Origin: Pseudoalteromonas sp. Z1A8
GTDB lineage: Bacteria; Pseudomonadota; Gammaproteobacteria; Enterobacterales; Alteromonadaceae
Assembly: GCF_011378855.1 (NCBI RefSeq)
Contig: NZ_WTLB01000001.1
Span: forward strand, 1-64,000
Direction: 5' to 3'
Length of the DNA: 64,000 nt
Part shown: piece after piece, positions 8,460 through 18,495 of the stretch
How positions within the stretch are numbered: the first letter of the stretch is position 1
Layout: each line of letters begins with the position of its first letter
The notes under the pieces: model-generated
Database searches by the model: none
Seen by the model: only the letters and a program-made list of their open reading frames with translations
Told to the model about the DNA's origin: nothing
Translations under genes and position numbers: made by a program

Positions 8460-9641
8460 TTAATATGCTTCTACGGCCATAGCAACCGCTTCACCGCCAC
8501 CAATACATAAAGACGCGATACCTTTTTTAAGGCCTCGATTTTTAAGGGCATGAATAAGCGTTACTAAAATACGCGCGCCGCTTGCACCAATTGGGTGGCC
8601 AAGTGCACATGCGCCGCCATTTACGTTTACTTTGCTTTCATCGAGTTTTAACTCGTTAATAGCAAGCATGGTTACCATGGCAAATGCTTCGTTAATTTCC
8701 CAAAGGTCAACGTCGTTTACAGCCCAACCTGCTTTTTCAAGCACGCTGCTTATTGCGCCTACTGGCGCTACTGTAAATTCACTTGGTTTTTGAGAATGCG
8801 TGCTGTGCGCTACAATTTTACAAAGCGGTGTTAAGCCCTGCTCTTTTGCTTTTGATTCGCTCATTAATACAAGCGCTGCGCCACCGTCTGAAATTGACGA
8901 TGAATTAGCCGCTGTAATGGTGCCGTCTTTTTTAAAGGCTGCACGTAAGGTAGGGATTTTTTCTGGGCGGGCGTTACCTGGTTGCTCGTCTATCGATACT
9001 GTTACATCGCCTTTGCGTGTTTGCATTGTGTGCGGGGCAACTTCGTTATCAAAACTGCCGTTTTGTATTGCTGCTTTTGCTTTACTTAATGAGCCCAGTG
9101 CAAACGTATCCATTTGCTCGCGGCCAATGCCGTATTCGTCGGCGGTGTCTTGTGCAAAACAGCCCATTGCTTTGTTGTCGTAAGCATCTTCAAGGCCATC
9201 GCTCATCATGTGATCTTTTATTTCGCCGTGGCCCATACGCATTCCGCCACGCGCTTTTGGAATAAAGTACGGTGCGTTAGTCATGCTTTCCATACCACCG
9301 GCAATAGCTGATTGAATAGAGCCTGCTTTAATTAAATCGTTTGCAAGCATGGCCGCTTTTAAACCAGAGCCACATACTTTGTTAATTGTTGTAGCACCGG
9401 TGCTAAGTGCAAGCCCTGCTTTTAACATTGCTTGGCGTGCGGGTGCTTGCCCAAGGCCTGCTGGTAATACACAACCCATAATTACTTCGTCTATTGCATT
9501 ATTAGCTAAACCAGTTTGTGCAAGTGCACTGGCAATGGCGGTAGCGCCAAGCTCGGTAGACTGCGCATCACTTAACGCTCCCATAAAACCACCCATTGGG
9601 GTGCGTTTTGCTGCTACAATTACCACTGATTCTAAAGTCAT
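8460..9641 (-). CDS. ivdA: Acetyl-CoA acyltransferase (thiolase)
   Basis: The product is a 393-residue thiolase with all three signature sites: nucleophile Cys90 in INKVCGSG, His349 in ALGHPIGASGA, and Cys379 in SLCIGGGEA. In this operon it most likely cleaves 2-methylacetoacetyl-CoA to acetyl-CoA and propionyl-CoA, the last step of isoleucine breakdown. It may also act on acetoacetyl-CoA produced by the leucine branch. It is the first gene of the minus-strand operon, with a GGAG ribosome site just before the ATG and a putative LiuR-controlled promoter about 90 bp upstream. Confidence 0.92.
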   Translation of the reverse strand: MTLESVVIVAAKRTPMGGFMGALSDAQSTELGATAIASALAQTGLANNAIDEVIMGCVLPAGLGQAPARQAMLKAGLALSTGATTINKVCGSGLKAAMLANDLIKAGSIQSAIAGGMESMTNAPYFIPKARGGMRMGHGEIKDHMMSDGLEDAYDNKAMGCFAQDTADEYGIGREQMDTFALGSLSKAKAAIQNGSFDNEVAPHTMQTRKGDVTVSIDEQPGNARPEKIPTLRAAFKKDGTITAANSSSISDGGAALVLMSESKAKEQGLTPLCKIVAHSTHSQKPSEFTVAPVGAISSVLEKAGWAVNDVDLWEINEAFAMVTMLAINELKLDESKVNVNGGACALGHPIGASGARILVTLIHALKNRGLKKGIASLCIGGGEAVAMAVEAY

Positions 9642-9728
9642 AACTAACTCCGTTGTAATTTAATGCAAATAATTGTTAGTATATTTGCTCTATTAATTTA
9701 GTATTCATTTATTATTTAATACCTACAC

Positions 9729-9756
9729 ACAATACTAACGTTTACGCCAACGTCAA
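9729..9756 (-). promoter_or_regulatory. Putative ivd promoter with LiuR-type operator
   Basis: On the minus strand a TTGACG -35 (9751-9756) and TATTGT -10 (9729-9734) lie 16 bp apart. Between and overlapping them is a dyad, ACGTT-N6-AACGT (9738-9753). MerR-family regulators such as LiuR bind dyads inside the promoter spacer. The core TTTACG is shared with the second site at 9914-9942. Confidence 0.5.
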
Positions 9757-9913
9757 CTAAAAACAGCTTAATTTTTAGTTTTAAAAGTGTAAGCATTATT
9801 TTCCAGCTGTTAGGCTGCATCAAGCAAATAAAATTAACTTATTGAATTCTAAGTATATAATTTGACATTTCACACCAACACTCCTTTATAAATAGCTTCA
9901 AATCACGCCAAGC

Positions 9914-9942
9914 TTTACCTTTACGTAAACTTCACTTATATT
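9914..9942 (+). promoter_or_regulatory. Putative liuR promoter with palindromic operator
   Basis: TTTACC (9914-9919) and TATATT (9937-9942) are 17 bp apart. The spacer begins with the perfect palindrome TTTACGTAAA (9920-9929). It lies 30 bp before the liuR ATG, which suggests autoregulation by LiuR. Confidence 0.5.
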
Positions 9943-9971
9943 GGAGTTATTCGAATGAGGTAAATACAACT

Positions 9972-10406
9972 ATGAAACCAGATAATCAAACAAACTTTGC
10001 AAGCTCAGCCAAAATGCCGACCAGTAATGAACAAACATTTAGCATTAGCGAACTCGCTAAAGAATTTGACATTACTACCCGTTCTATTCGCTTTTACGAA
10101 GACCAAGGGCTAATAACGCCAGACCGTAATGGTCAAACCCGTATTTATTCAAAACGCGACAAAGTGCGATTAAAACTAATATTACGTGGTAAACGATTGG
10201 GCTTTACGCTTGCCGAAACCGGCCGTTTGTTTGAACTGTACGACGCTGATAAGTCGAGCGCTAAGCAGCTGGTTACCATGCTTGATTTAATAGCTGATAA
10301 AAAGTCTGATCTATCTCAACAAATGGACGACATTAAAGTTGTTCTTATGGAATTAGTGACGGCCGAACGCCGCTGCAGAGACACACTTAACAAAATAGAC
10401 GAGTAA
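9972..10406 (+). CDS. liuR: MerR-family regulator of branched-chain amino-acid catabolism
   Basis: This 144-residue regulator has an N-terminal stretch of about 20 polar residues, then a MerR winged helix-turn-helix (FSISELAKEFDITTRSIRFY, residues 23-42) and a coiled-coil dimerisation helix to the end. There is no cluster of conserved Cys of the metal-sensing type. LiuR is known to control liu and ivd genes in Shewanella and relatives. The position at the head of the liu operon and next to the divergent ivd operon fits that role. The effector cannot be read from the sequence. Confidence 0.88.
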   Translation: MKPDNQTNFASSAKMPTSNEQTFSISELAKEFDITTRSIRFYEDQGLITPDRNGQTRIYSKRDKVRLKLILRGKRLGFTLAETGRLFELYDADKSSAKQLVTMLDLIADKKSDLSQQMDDIKVVLMELVTAERRCRDTLNKIDE

Positions 10407-10456
10407 GTAGCCTATTTTAAGAATAACAACACACTGACGACACACAGGAATGAATC

Positions 10457-11632
10457 ATGAGCACTATTTCACTATATAAAGAAATGAACTTTGGCCTAGG
10501 CGAAACCGCCGATATGATCCGCGACCACGTAAATAGTTTTGCGAGTCAGGAAATTGCCCCACTTGCTGAAAAAACTGACTTAGATAACGCTTTTCCAAAT
10601 CAACTTTGGACTCAAATGGGCGAAATGGGCGTACTGGGTATGACCGTATCTGAAGAGTTAGGCGGCGCAGGATTAGGTTACTTAGAACATGTTATTGCTA
10701 TGGAAGAAATTAGCCGCGCAAGTGCCTCTATTGGCCTAAGCTATGGCGCGCATTCAAACCTGTGTGTTAATCAAATTAACCGTAACGGGTCACAAGCTCA
10801 AAAAGAAAAATACTTACCTAAGCTTATTAGTGGTGAGCACATTGGTGCCCTTGCAATGAGCGAGCCTAATGCAGGCTCTGACGTTGTATCAATGAAACTT
10901 AAAGCTGAGAAAAAAGGCGATAAGTACATTTTAAACGGCAATAAAATGTGGATCACCAATGGCCCAGACGCACATACGTTAGTTATTTACGCTAAAACAG
11001 ATTTAGATGCCGGCGCTAAAGGTATTACCGCGTTTATTGTTGAGAGTGACTTTCCAGGGTTTTCAACAGCGCAAAAGCTAGACAAACTGGGCATGCGTGG
11101 CTCAAACACTTGTGAGCTGGTATTTGAAAACTGCGAAGTACCAGAGGAAAACATTTTAGGTAACTTAAACGAAGGCGTTAAAGTACTTATGAGTGGCCTT
11201 GATTATGAACGCGTAGTACTTGCAGCAGGCCCGCTTGGCATAATGCAAGCGTGTATGGATATAGTAGTACCGTATATTCACGAGCGTAAACAGTTTGACA
11301 CCCCTATTGGTCAATTTCAGTTAATTCAGGGCAAAGTAGCCGACATGTATACACAAATGAATGCTGCGCGCTCATACGTATACACGGTAGCTCGCTCTTG
11401 TGACCGAGGTGAAACAACCCGTAAAGATGCCGCCGGTGCAATTTTATACGCCGCAGAGCTTGCAACTAAAATGGCACTAGATGCGATTCAAATTTTAGGT
11501 GGCAATGGCTACATAAACGAATACGCCACAGGCCGCCTACTTCGTGATGCCAAACTATACGAAATTGGCGCAGGTACATCTGAAATACGCCGCATGCTTA
11601 TTGGTCGCGAACTTTTCACTGAAAGCCGTTAA
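10457..11632 (+). CDS. liuA: Isovaleryl-CoA dehydrogenase
   Basis: The product is a 391-residue flavin acyl-CoA dehydrogenase that converts isovaleryl-CoA to 3-methylcrotonyl-CoA. The catalytic Glu is at residue 251 in [10 protein letters not shown], the position special to isovaleryl-CoA dehydrogenases. The C-terminal site used by other family members instead reads GAGTSEI. The [11 protein letters not shown] flavin motif lies near residue 133 and [10 protein letters not shown] near the C-terminus. It is the first enzyme gene of the leucine operon, 50 bp after liuR, with an AGGAATG-type ribosome site. Confidence 0.94.
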   Translation: MSTISLYKEMNFGLGETADMIRDHVNSFASQEIAPLAEKTDLDNAFPNQLWTQMGEMGVLGMTVSEELGGAGLGYLEHVIAMEEISRASASIGLSYGAHSNLCVNQINRNGSQAQKEKYLPKLISGEHIGALAMSEPNAGSDVVSMKLKAEKKGDKYILNGNKMWITNGPDAHTLVIYAKTDLDAGAKGITAFIVESDFPGFSTAQKLDKLGMRGSNTCELVFENCEVPEENILGNLNEGVKVLMSGLDYERVVLAAGPLGIMQACMDIVVPYIHERKQFDTPIGQFQLIQGKVADMYTQMNAARSYVYTVARSCDRGETTRKDAAGAILYAAELATKMALDAIQILGGNGYINEYATGRLLRDAKLYEIGAGTSEIRRMLIGRELFTESR

Positions 11633-11642
11633 GGATTAAACC

Positions 11643-13250
11643 ATGACGATTTTAAAATCGAGCGTTAATCCTCACGATCCAACGTTTGTGCAAAACCATA
11701 AAAACATGTCGACGCTGGTGGATGATTTACGCAGTAAAGTAGCCACTATTAGCCAAGGCGGAGGCGCCGCATTAAAAGAGCGCCACGAAGGCCGTGGTAA
11801 GTTATTTGTACGCGACCGTATAAGTACGTTAATTGACGAAGGCTCACCGTTTTTAGAAATTTCGCAATTTGCGGCATTTGGTGTGTACGAACAAGCTATA
11901 CCGTGCGCAGGTGTTGTAGCCGGTATTGGCCGTGTTAAAGGCATTGAGTGCATGATTATTGCAAACGATGCCACGGTTAAAGGCGGTACGTATTTTCCGC
12001 TTACCGTTAAAAAGCATTTACGTGCACAAGACATTGCAGAGCGTTGCCACTTACCGTGTATTTATTTGGTTGATTCGGGCGGTGCAAACCTGCCAGAGCA
12101 AGACGATGTATTTCCAGACAAGCTGCATTTTGGTCGTATTTTTTACAATCAAGCCCGTATGTCGGGCAAAGGCATTCCACAAATTGCTGTAGTAATGGGT
12201 TTATGTACCGCAGGTGGTGCGTACGTACCTGCAATGGCCGATGAAAGCATTATTGTAAAAGATCAAGGCACTATATTTTTAGCCGGCCCGCCGCTTGTAA
12301 AAGCAGCAACAGGCGAAGAAGTAACAGCCGAAGAACTTGGCGGCGCCGATGTGCACTGTAAAGTGTCGGGTGTGGCTGACCACTTTGCTGAAAACGATGA
12401 GCATGCGCTGTCTATTGCGCGCCAATGTATTGAGCGTATTAATTACACACGTCCTACAGCCCCTCTTCTAGAGGATGTAAAGCCACCTCGTTATGATATT
12501 AACGAGCTTTACGGCATTGTAGGCACCGACCTTAAAAAGCCGTTTGATGTACGCGAAGTAATAGCGCGCACAGTGGACGACTCATCATTTGATGAATTTA
12601 AACGCTACTTTGGTGAAACGCTGGTAACGGGTTTTGCCAGCATTTATGGCAACCCGGTTGGCATAGTGGCTAATAACGGTATTTTATTTAGTGAGTCGGC
12701 GCAAAAAGGCGCGCACTTTATTCAGCTGTGTGCTCAGCGCAATATTCCTTTGGTATTTTTACAAAACATTACTGGCTTTATGGTGGGTAAAAAATACGAA
12801 GCCGAAGGCATTGCTAAGCACGGCGCTAAAATGGTGATGGCGGTTTCGTGTGCTGATGTGCCTAAATTTACAGTACTTATTGGTGGCTCTTACGGCGCAG
12901 GTAACTACGGAATGTGTGGCCGTGCATTTGAACCTACCATGATGTGGATGTGGCCTAATGCCCGTATTTCGGTAATGGGCGGCGAGCAAGCAGCCGGTGT
13001 AATGGCGCAAGTTAAACAAGATGGTTTAGCACGCAAAGGTCAAAGCATGAGCGAGCAAGAAATCAGTGACTTTAAAAAGCCAATTATTGATCAGTACGAA
13101 GAGCAAGGTCATCCGTATTACGCCAGCGCCCGCTTGTGGGATGACGGCATTATAGACCCTGCCGATACGCGTAATGTATTAGGGCTTGCGTTAACGGCTG
13201 CGAACAACGCACCAAAACGTGATTCGAAATTTGGCGTATTTAGAATGTAA
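11643..13250 (+). CDS. liuB: Methylcrotonyl-CoA carboxylase, carboxyltransferase (beta) subunit
   Basis: This 535-residue acyl-CoA carboxyltransferase has two crotonase-like halves. The glycine-rich acyl-CoA site is near residues 135-145 ([13 protein letters not shown]), and the second site is [17 protein letters not shown] near residue 418. The GGANLPEQ segment is typical of methylcrotonyl-CoA rather than propionyl-CoA carboxylases. With LiuD it carboxylates 3-methylcrotonyl-CoA. It starts 10 bp after liuA and ends 12 bp before liuC. Confidence 0.94.
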   Translation: MTILKSSVNPHDPTFVQNHKNMSTLVDDLRSKVATISQGGGAALKERHEGRGKLFVRDRISTLIDEGSPFLEISQFAAFGVYEQAIPCAGVVAGIGRVKGIECMIIANDATVKGGTYFPLTVKKHLRAQDIAERCHLPCIYLVDSGGANLPEQDDVFPDKLHFGRIFYNQARMSGKGIPQIAVVMGLCTAGGAYVPAMADESIIVKDQGTIFLAGPPLVKAATGEEVTAEELGGADVHCKVSGVADHFAENDEHALSIARQCIERINYTRPTAPLLEDVKPPRYDINELYGIVGTDLKKPFDVREVIARTVDDSSFDEFKRYFGETLVTGFASIYGNPVGIVANNGILFSESAQKGAHFIQLCAQRNIPLVFLQNITGFMVGKKYEAEGIAKHGAKMVMAVSCADVPKFTVLIGGSYGAGNYGMCGRAFEPTMMWMWPNARISVMGGEQAAGVMAQVKQDGLARKGQSMSEQEISDFKKPIIDQYEEQGHPYYASARLWDDGIIDPADTRNVLGLALTAANNAPKRDSKFGVFRM

Positions 13251-13262
13251 CCGGAGCGCAAA

Positions 13263-14033
13263 ATGTCAGTAACACTACAAATAACAAAATCTAATGTGGC
13301 TGTACTTGTGTTAAGCCGCCCAGAAAAAAGAAACGCATTTAACAGTGAAGTAATACACGAACTTATTCAGTGTATTGAACATGCAAATACGCTTGATATT
13401 CGCGCTTTGGTTTTGAAAACTGAAGGTAAGCATTTTTCAGCCGGTGCCGATTTAGCCTGGATGAAGTCGATGGCGGATAACAACTACGCCGATAATTTAG
13501 CTGACTCAATGCAATTAGCTAAATTAATGCAGGTATTAGCAAGCTCGCCCCATCCTACAATTTGCGCCGTACAAGGCGCTGCTTTTGGTGGTGCACTGGG
13601 CTTAATAGCCTGTTGCGACATAGCCCTTAGTAAAGACGACGCGCAATTTTGTTTAAGCGAAGTAAAGCTTGGCCTTATTCCGGCTGTTATTAGCCCGTAT
13701 GTAATTAAAGCCATTGGTGAACGCGCTGCTCGCAGATATTTTTTAACGGCTGAGGTATTTGATGCACATACAGCTAAGCAACTGGGTTTAATTCATCAAG
13801 TAACCGGTAACTTAGACTGTGCACTCGATAACATGCTGCAAACACTTATTGATAACGGACCTATAGCAGTAAAAGCCGCCAAAGCATTAATTAACGATGT
13901 AGCAAATAAGCCGATTACCGATGAACTCATTGAGCTTACCGCTGAGCGTATTGCAAAAATTCGCGTATCTGAAGAAGGTCAAGAAGGGCTAACTGCCTTT
14001 TTTGATAAACGCCCACCCGCTTGGCAACTGTAG
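13263..14033 (+). CDS. liuC: Methylglutaconyl-CoA hydratase
   Basis: The protein is a 256-residue crotonase-family hydratase with FSAGADLAWM near residue 57 and GAAFGGALGL near residue 105, the two oxyanion-hole segments. LSEVKLGLIPAVISPYV follows, with the catalytic Glu. The Leu-Ala-Trp-Met after the first motif is typical of methylglutaconyl-CoA hydratases. It hydrates 3-methylglutaconyl-CoA to HMG-CoA, between the carboxylase and lyase steps encoded around it. Confidence 0.92.
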   Translation: MSVTLQITKSNVAVLVLSRPEKRNAFNSEVIHELIQCIEHANTLDIRALVLKTEGKHFSAGADLAWMKSMADNNYADNLADSMQLAKLMQVLASSPHPTICAVQGAAFGGALGLIACCDIALSKDDAQFCLSEVKLGLIPAVISPYVIKAIGERAARRYFLTAEVFDAHTAKQLGLIHQVTGNLDCALDNMLQTLIDNGPIAVKAAKALINDVANKPITDELIELTAERIAKIRVSEEGQEGLTAFFDKRPPAWQL

Positions 14034-14041
14034 GATTAATT

Positions 14042-16075
14042 ATGAACACACAACGATTACAAAAAATACTGATTGCCAATCGTGGAGAAATTGCGTGCCG
14101 CGTAATGCGCAGCGCAAAACAAATGGGCTTAACCACGGTCGCGGTTTATTCTGATGCAGACAAAAATGCCCAGCACGTAAAAATGGCTGACGAGGCTTAC
14201 CATATTGGCGCTGCGCCAAGTAAAGACTCGTATTTAGTGGCAGACAAAATTTTACAAGTAGCTAAAGACTGCGGCGCTGATTGTATTCACCCGGGGTATG
14301 GTTTTTTATCTGAAAACAGCGAATTTGCTAAAGCCTGCGAAGCGAACAATATTGCTTTTGTAGGGCCACCAGCAAGCAGTATTGAAGCAATGGGGTCTAA
14401 AACCCGCGCTAAAGAAATAATGGCAGCTGCTAATGTGCCTTTAGTACCTGGTTATTACGGTGATAAACAAGATCCTGCTTTTTTACAAAGTGAAGCTGAA
14501 AAAATTGGCTACCCTGTACTTATTAAAGCCGCCTTTGGTGGCGGTGGTAAAGGCATGCGCGTAGTTGAAAAAGCAAAAGACTTTATGAGTGCACTACAAG
14601 GTGCGCAACGTGAAGCTATTGCCGGTTTTGGTAACGATTTAGTATTGCTTGAGCGCTACGTAAACCAGCCTCGCCATGTTGAAGTACAAGTATTTGCAGA
14701 TAACCACGGTAACTGTGTTTATTTAGGCGATCGTGATTGTTCTTTGCAACGCCGTCATCAAAAAGTAATTGAAGAAGCCCCTGCTCCGGGTTTATCTGAC
14801 GAGCTACGTAAAGAAATGGGCGAAGCGGCTGTACGCTGTGCGCTTGCAATAAATTATCGAGGTGCAGGTACGGTTGAGTTTTTACTGTGTGGCGATGAAT
14901 TTTTCTTTATGGAAATGAATACGCGCCTACAAGTAGAGCACCCAGTGACCGAAATGGTAACCGGTGTAGATTTAGTCAATTGGCAAATTAATATTGCGGG
15001 TGGGCAAACATTGCCACTGGCACAAAGTGATATTCAATTGCAGGGCCATAGCTTTGAAGCGCGCATATACGCAGAAGATCCAGCTAACGACTTTATCCCG
15101 TGCTCGGGCACTATTGAAGCACTGCATACACCGCTTAACAGTGAATTTGTACGCATTGATACAGGTATTGCACAAGGCGATGAAATCAGCCCATTTTACG
15201 ACCCGATGATTGCAAAGCTGATTGTGCACGACGATAATCGCGAACAAGCACTGGGCCGTTTACAACACGCCCTTGAGCAATTTCATTTAGCGGGTTTTAG
15301 CACTAACATTGGTTTTTTACATAATTTAGCAAGCCACCCTACGTTTAAACAAGGTGCGCCCAGTACGCACTTTATTGCAGAGCAAGGTGACTCGTTAGTA
15401 GCGGTTGATGAGCAGCTGTTGCAAGCAAGCCAACTTATTGGTGCGTTTGCATATTTAGAATCGTTAAGTGACACCCAAAATTCGCAAAACAGTGCAAGCC
15501 CTTGGCAACAACTGAGTGGTTTTACACTCAATGCGCCGCAAGTAATTAAAGTCCCTTTTGCCGATTTACAGCTAAGCGCTATAAAAACCACAGCGGGCTA
15601 TAGTATTACGCATAACGAGCACGTATTTAACTTACAAGGCACATTAAATAATGGTCTGTGTAGTGTATTTATTAACGGCGAAAAACACAGCGCACACGTA
15701 ACTACGGTAGATAATAATACGGTAGGTAATAATACCGTTGGCAATAGTACAGTAGCTAATAGTGTGACAGTGATGAATAAAGCACTGCAAACTAAGCTTG
15801 AACTAGTTGATAAACATTATATTAGTTCGCACGAAAGCGAAGCACTTCCACTTGCCGCCCCGCTCAATGGCACGGTAGTAAAACACTTAATTGACATTGG
15901 CAGCACAATTACCAAAGGCGATGCGGTTGTTATTATTGAAGCCATGAAAATGGAATACACGCTTAACGCGCCTCACGACGGTATTTTAAAAAGCTACTGT
16001 TTTGGTGAAGGTGAATTGGTAACGCATGGTGCCCTGCTTGCGATAGTCGAAGATACGACTGAGGAAGGTGCATAA
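14042..16075 (+). CDS. liuD: Methylcrotonyl-CoA carboxylase, biotin-carrying (alpha) subunit
   Basis: The 677-residue product combines biotin carboxylase (about 1-450) with a C-terminal biotin-carrier domain. Visible are LIANRGEIACRV at the start, the ATP-grasp loop AAFGGGGKGMR near residue 165, EMNTRLQVEHPVTE near 290, and the biotinyl Lys636 in EAMKMEY. The ATG at 14042 has an AGGATT site 5 bp upstream and gives the standard N-terminus; an earlier in-frame start would run into liuC. Just before the biotin domain is a Thr/Val/Asn-rich linker of near-repeats. The stop overlaps the liuE start (TAATG). Confidence 0.94.
   Translation: MNTQRLQKILIANRGEIACRVMRSAKQMGLTTVAVYSDADKNAQHVKMADEAYHIGAAPSKDSYLVADKILQVAKDCGADCIHPGYGFLSENSEFAKACEANNIAFVGPPASSIEAMGSKTRAKEIMAAANVPLVPGYYGDKQDPAFLQSEAEKIGYPVLIKAAFGGGGKGMRVVEKAKDFMSALQGAQREAIAGFGNDLVLLERYVNQPRHVEVQVFADNHGNCVYLGDRDCSLQRRHQKVIEEAPAPGLSDELRKEMGEAAVRCALAINYRGAGTVEFLLCGDEFFFMEMNTRLQVEHPVTEMVTGVDLVNWQINIAGGQTLPLAQSDIQLQGHSFEARIYAEDPANDFIPCSGTIEALHTPLNSEFVRIDTGIAQGDEISPFYDPMIAKLIVHDDNREQALGRLQHALEQFHLAGFSTNIGFLHNLASHPTFKQGAPSTHFIAEQGDSLVAVDEQLLQASQLIGAFAYLESLSDTQNSQNSASPWQQLSGFTLNAPQVIKVPFADLQLSAIKTTAGYSITHNEHVFNLQGTLNNGLCSVFINGEKHSAHVTTVDNNTVGNNTVGNSTVANSVTVMNKALQTKLELVDKHYISSHESEALPLAAPLNGTVVKHLIDIGSTITKGDAVVIIEAMKMEYTLNAPHDGILKSYCFGEGELVTHGALLAIVEDTTEEGA
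15713..15778 (+). repeat. Short imperfect in-frame repeats in the liuD linker
   Basis: Degenerate 15-bp units encode a series related to NNTVG (NNTVG, NNTVG, NSTVA, then NSVTV) between the carboxylase and biotin-carrier domains. Such a low-complexity hinge could vary in length between strains. Confidence 0.55.
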
Positions 16076-16971
16076 TGAGTGCTTTTCCGAGTAAAGTCCG
16101 TATTGTTGAAGTTGGCGCGCGAGACGGCCTTCAAAACGAAAAAACAGTCAGTACAGCGGATAAAGTAGCGCTTATTAATGCGCTAAGTGCTGCAGGTTTA
16201 AAAAACATTGAAGCCGGCGCGTTTGTATCCCCTAAGTGGGTGCCACAAATGGCAGACTCGGCTGATGTAATATCAGCCCTTGATTTACCTGATGTGAATT
16301 TAAGTGCCCTTACACCTAACTTAAAAGGTGCGCAAGCAGCGCACGCTGTTGGCATTAAAGAGTTTGCTATATTTACAGCTGCGAGTGAGTCGTTTTGTCA
16401 AAAAAATATAAACTGCTCAATAGATGAAAGTATTGAGCGTTTTAGTGAAGTAATGGCGTTTGCTAAAGCGAATAATATCCGCGTACGTGGTTATGTAAGC
16501 TGTGTGCTAGGTTGCCCTTACGAGGGTGATATAGACCCACTAGCAGTACTGAGTGTATCGCAAAAACTATTAGATTTAGGCTGTTACGAAGTAAGCCTTG
16601 GCGATACCATAGGTGTTGGCACTGCTAAAAAAGTAACGCAGCTAATAGAATTACTTTTAACACACATTGATAAAACCAAGTTGGCCGTGCATTTTCACGA
16701 TACTTACGGCCAAGCGCTCACAAATATTTACGCAGCCTTAAACCTAGGTATAGCAACGGTTGACGCGGCAGTTGCAGGCCTTGGTGGTTGCCCTTATGCT
16801 AAGGGTGCGTCAGGAAATGTTGCCACCGAAGATGTAGTTTACTTACTGCAAGGGCTTGGCATTGAACATGGAATTGATTTACAAAGGTTAAGTGATGCTG
16901 GATGGGAGATAACCAAAGCACTTGGTAAGCAACCTGTGAGCAAAGTATCTGTGGCACTACACACTAAATAG
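16075..16971 (+). CDS. liuE: Hydroxymethylglutaryl-CoA lyase
   Basis: The 298-residue TIM-barrel lyase cleaves HMG-CoA to acetyl-CoA and acetoacetate. The N-terminal VEVGARDGLQNE contains the metal/catalytic Arg-Asp pair. HFHDTYGQAL near residue 206 supplies metal-binding His residues, and GLGGCPYAKGASGNVATED near residue 240 is the flexible loop with the catalytic Cys. It is translationally coupled to liuD by a one-base overlap. The acetoacetate made here is the substrate of the CoA-transferase encoded next. Confidence 0.95.
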   Translation: MSAFPSKVRIVEVGARDGLQNEKTVSTADKVALINALSAAGLKNIEAGAFVSPKWVPQMADSADVISALDLPDVNLSALTPNLKGAQAAHAVGIKEFAIFTAASESFCQKNINCSIDESIERFSEVMAFAKANNIRVRGYVSCVLGCPYEGDIDPLAVLSVSQKLLDLGCYEVSLGDTIGVGTAKKVTQLIELLLTHIDKTKLAVHFHDTYGQALTNIYAALNLGIATVDAAVAGLGGCPYAKGASGNVATEDVVYLLQGLGIEHGIDLQRLSDAGWEITKALGKQPVSKVSVALHTK

Positions 16972-17011
16972 CTATCTTATAAAATGATAACTCACTACTA
17001 ATACAAGATAG
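16972..17011 (+). other. Inverted repeat between liuE and the CoA-transferase genes
   Basis: CTATCTT (16972-16978), directly after the liuE stop, can pair with AAGATAG (17005-17011). There is no T-run. It may act in mRNA processing or partial attenuation between the two parts of the operon. Confidence 0.3.
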
Positions 17012-17045
17012 TTAACAACAAATAGCACACAATGAGGAGAGACTC

Positions 17046-17744
17046 ATGGCCGGTTTTGATAAAGTAGTTTCTAGTTACGAAGCTGCAATGGAAGGATTAA
17101 AAGACGGCGATACTATTATTGCCGGTGGTTTTGGTTTATGTGGTATCCCTGAGGGCTTAATTAAACAAATTAAGCACATGCAAACAAAAGACTTAACCGT
17201 GGTATCTAATAACTGTGGTGTTGATGACTTTGGTTTAGGTATTTTATTACAAGACAAACAAATTAAAAAAGTAGTTGCCTCATACGTTGGCGAAAACGCC
17301 CTATTCGAGCAGCAGTTATTAAGTGGCGAAATTGATGTAGAACTTACGCCACAAGGAACACTTGCTGAAAAAATGCGTGCTGGTGGCGCGGGTATCCCTG
17401 CGTTTTACACCGCTACAGGTTACGGTACTCCAGTGGCTGAAGGTAAAGACGTAAAAGAATTTAATGGCCGCCCGTATATTTTAGAAGAGTCTATAACAGG
17501 TGAATTTGCTATTGTTAAAGCATGGAAAGCCGATCGTTATGGCAATTTAGTGTTTAGACACACCGCCATGAACTTTAATCCAATGGCAGCAACGGCGGGT
17601 AAAATTACCGTTGCCGAAGTAGAAGAAATTGTAGAGCCGGGTGAGCTTGAACCAAGCCAAATTCATACCCCGGGTATTTTTGTAAATCGCGTTATTAAAG
17701 GCAACTTTGAAAAACGCATTGAACGTGTAACAACACGAGATTAA
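17046..17744 (+). CDS. scoA: 3-oxoacid CoA-transferase, subunit A
   Basis: The 232-residue family I CoA-transferase alpha subunit has the glycine-rich [12 protein letters not shown] motif near residue 28 and [12 protein letters not shown] near residue 56. With subunit B it moves CoA from succinyl-CoA to acetoacetate, completing leucine breakdown to acetoacetyl-CoA. A strong GGAGAG ribosome site precedes the ATG, and only 14 bp separate it from the B-subunit gene. The donor (succinyl-CoA versus acetyl-CoA) cannot be proven from sequence, so AtoD-type naming is an alternative. Confidence 0.9.
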   Translation: MAGFDKVVSSYEAAMEGLKDGDTIIAGGFGLCGIPEGLIKQIKHMQTKDLTVVSNNCGVDDFGLGILLQDKQIKKVVASYVGENALFEQQLLSGEIDVELTPQGTLAEKMRAGGAGIPAFYTATGYGTPVAEGKDVKEFNGRPYILEESITGEFAIVKAWKADRYGNLVFRHTAMNFNPMAATAGKITVAEVEEIVEPGELEPSQIHTPGIFVNRVIKGNFEKRIERVTTRD

Positions 17745-17758
17745 GCAGGAGCATAATT

Positions 17759-18415
17759 ATGGCATTATCACGTGAACAAGTTGCAATGCGCGTTGCACAA
17801 GAACTTCAAGACGGCTATTACGTAAATTTGGGCATAGGAATTCCGACACTCGTCGCAAACTATGTACCGGATGATATTGAAGTTATGTTACAGTCCGAAA
17901 ATGGCCTTTTAGGCATGGGCCCGTACCCTACTAAAGCAGAGCTTGATGCCGATATGATTAACGCGGGTAAAGAAACCGTGACAGCTGCCAAAGGTGCAGC
18001 CATATTTAATAGTGCAGATAGTTTTGCCATGATACGGGGTGGTCATGTAGACTTAACTGTTCTGGGTGCATTTGAAGTTGACCAGAACGGCAACATCGCA
18101 TCGTGGATGATCCCTAAAAAGCTGATTAAAGGCATGGGTGGCGCGATGGATTTAGTCGCTGGCGCAAAAAATATTATTGTTACTATGACCCATGCAAGTA
18201 AGCATGGTGACTCTAAATTACTAGAGGCCTGCTCTTTACCGCTTACTGGCGTTAATTGCGTTAAAAAAATAGTAACAGATTTAGCCGTATTAGAAGTTAA
18301 AGACGGCGCATTTCATCTATTAGAACGCGCTCCGGGCGTAACTGTTGATGAAATCATTAGTAAAACAGCAGGTAAATTACTTGTTGACGGTGAAGTACCA
18401 GAAATGGTTTTTTAA
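17759..18415 (+). CDS. scoB: 3-oxoacid CoA-transferase, subunit B
   Basis: The 218-residue beta subunit carries the catalytic Glu in QSENGLLGMGP near residue 49, which forms the glutamyl-CoA thioester, and the GIGIPTLVANY motif near residue 25. It pairs with subunit A encoded directly upstream. It is the last gene of the leu-degradation operon and is followed about 80 bp later by a strong terminator. Confidence 0.91.
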   Translation: MALSREQVAMRVAQELQDGYYVNLGIGIPTLVANYVPDDIEVMLQSENGLLGMGPYPTKAELDADMINAGKETVTAAKGAAIFNSADSFAMIRGGHVDLTVLGAFEVDQNGNIASWMIPKKLIKGMGGAMDLVAGAKNIIVTMTHASKHGDSKLLEACSLPLTGVNCVKKIVTDLAVLEVKDGAFHLLERAPGVTVDEIISKTAGKLLVDGEVPEMVF

Positions 18416-18495
18416 GAACTTTTAACAAATTAACTTAAAATAACGCTTTACCCTGTACCGACCTCATTCCCAGTGCCAATGGCGCTGAGTTACCC

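Noticed and set aside
8800-9663. Several plus-strand open frames opposite ivdA
   Set aside because: They overlap each other and the thiolase gene, whose catalytic motifs are all intact.
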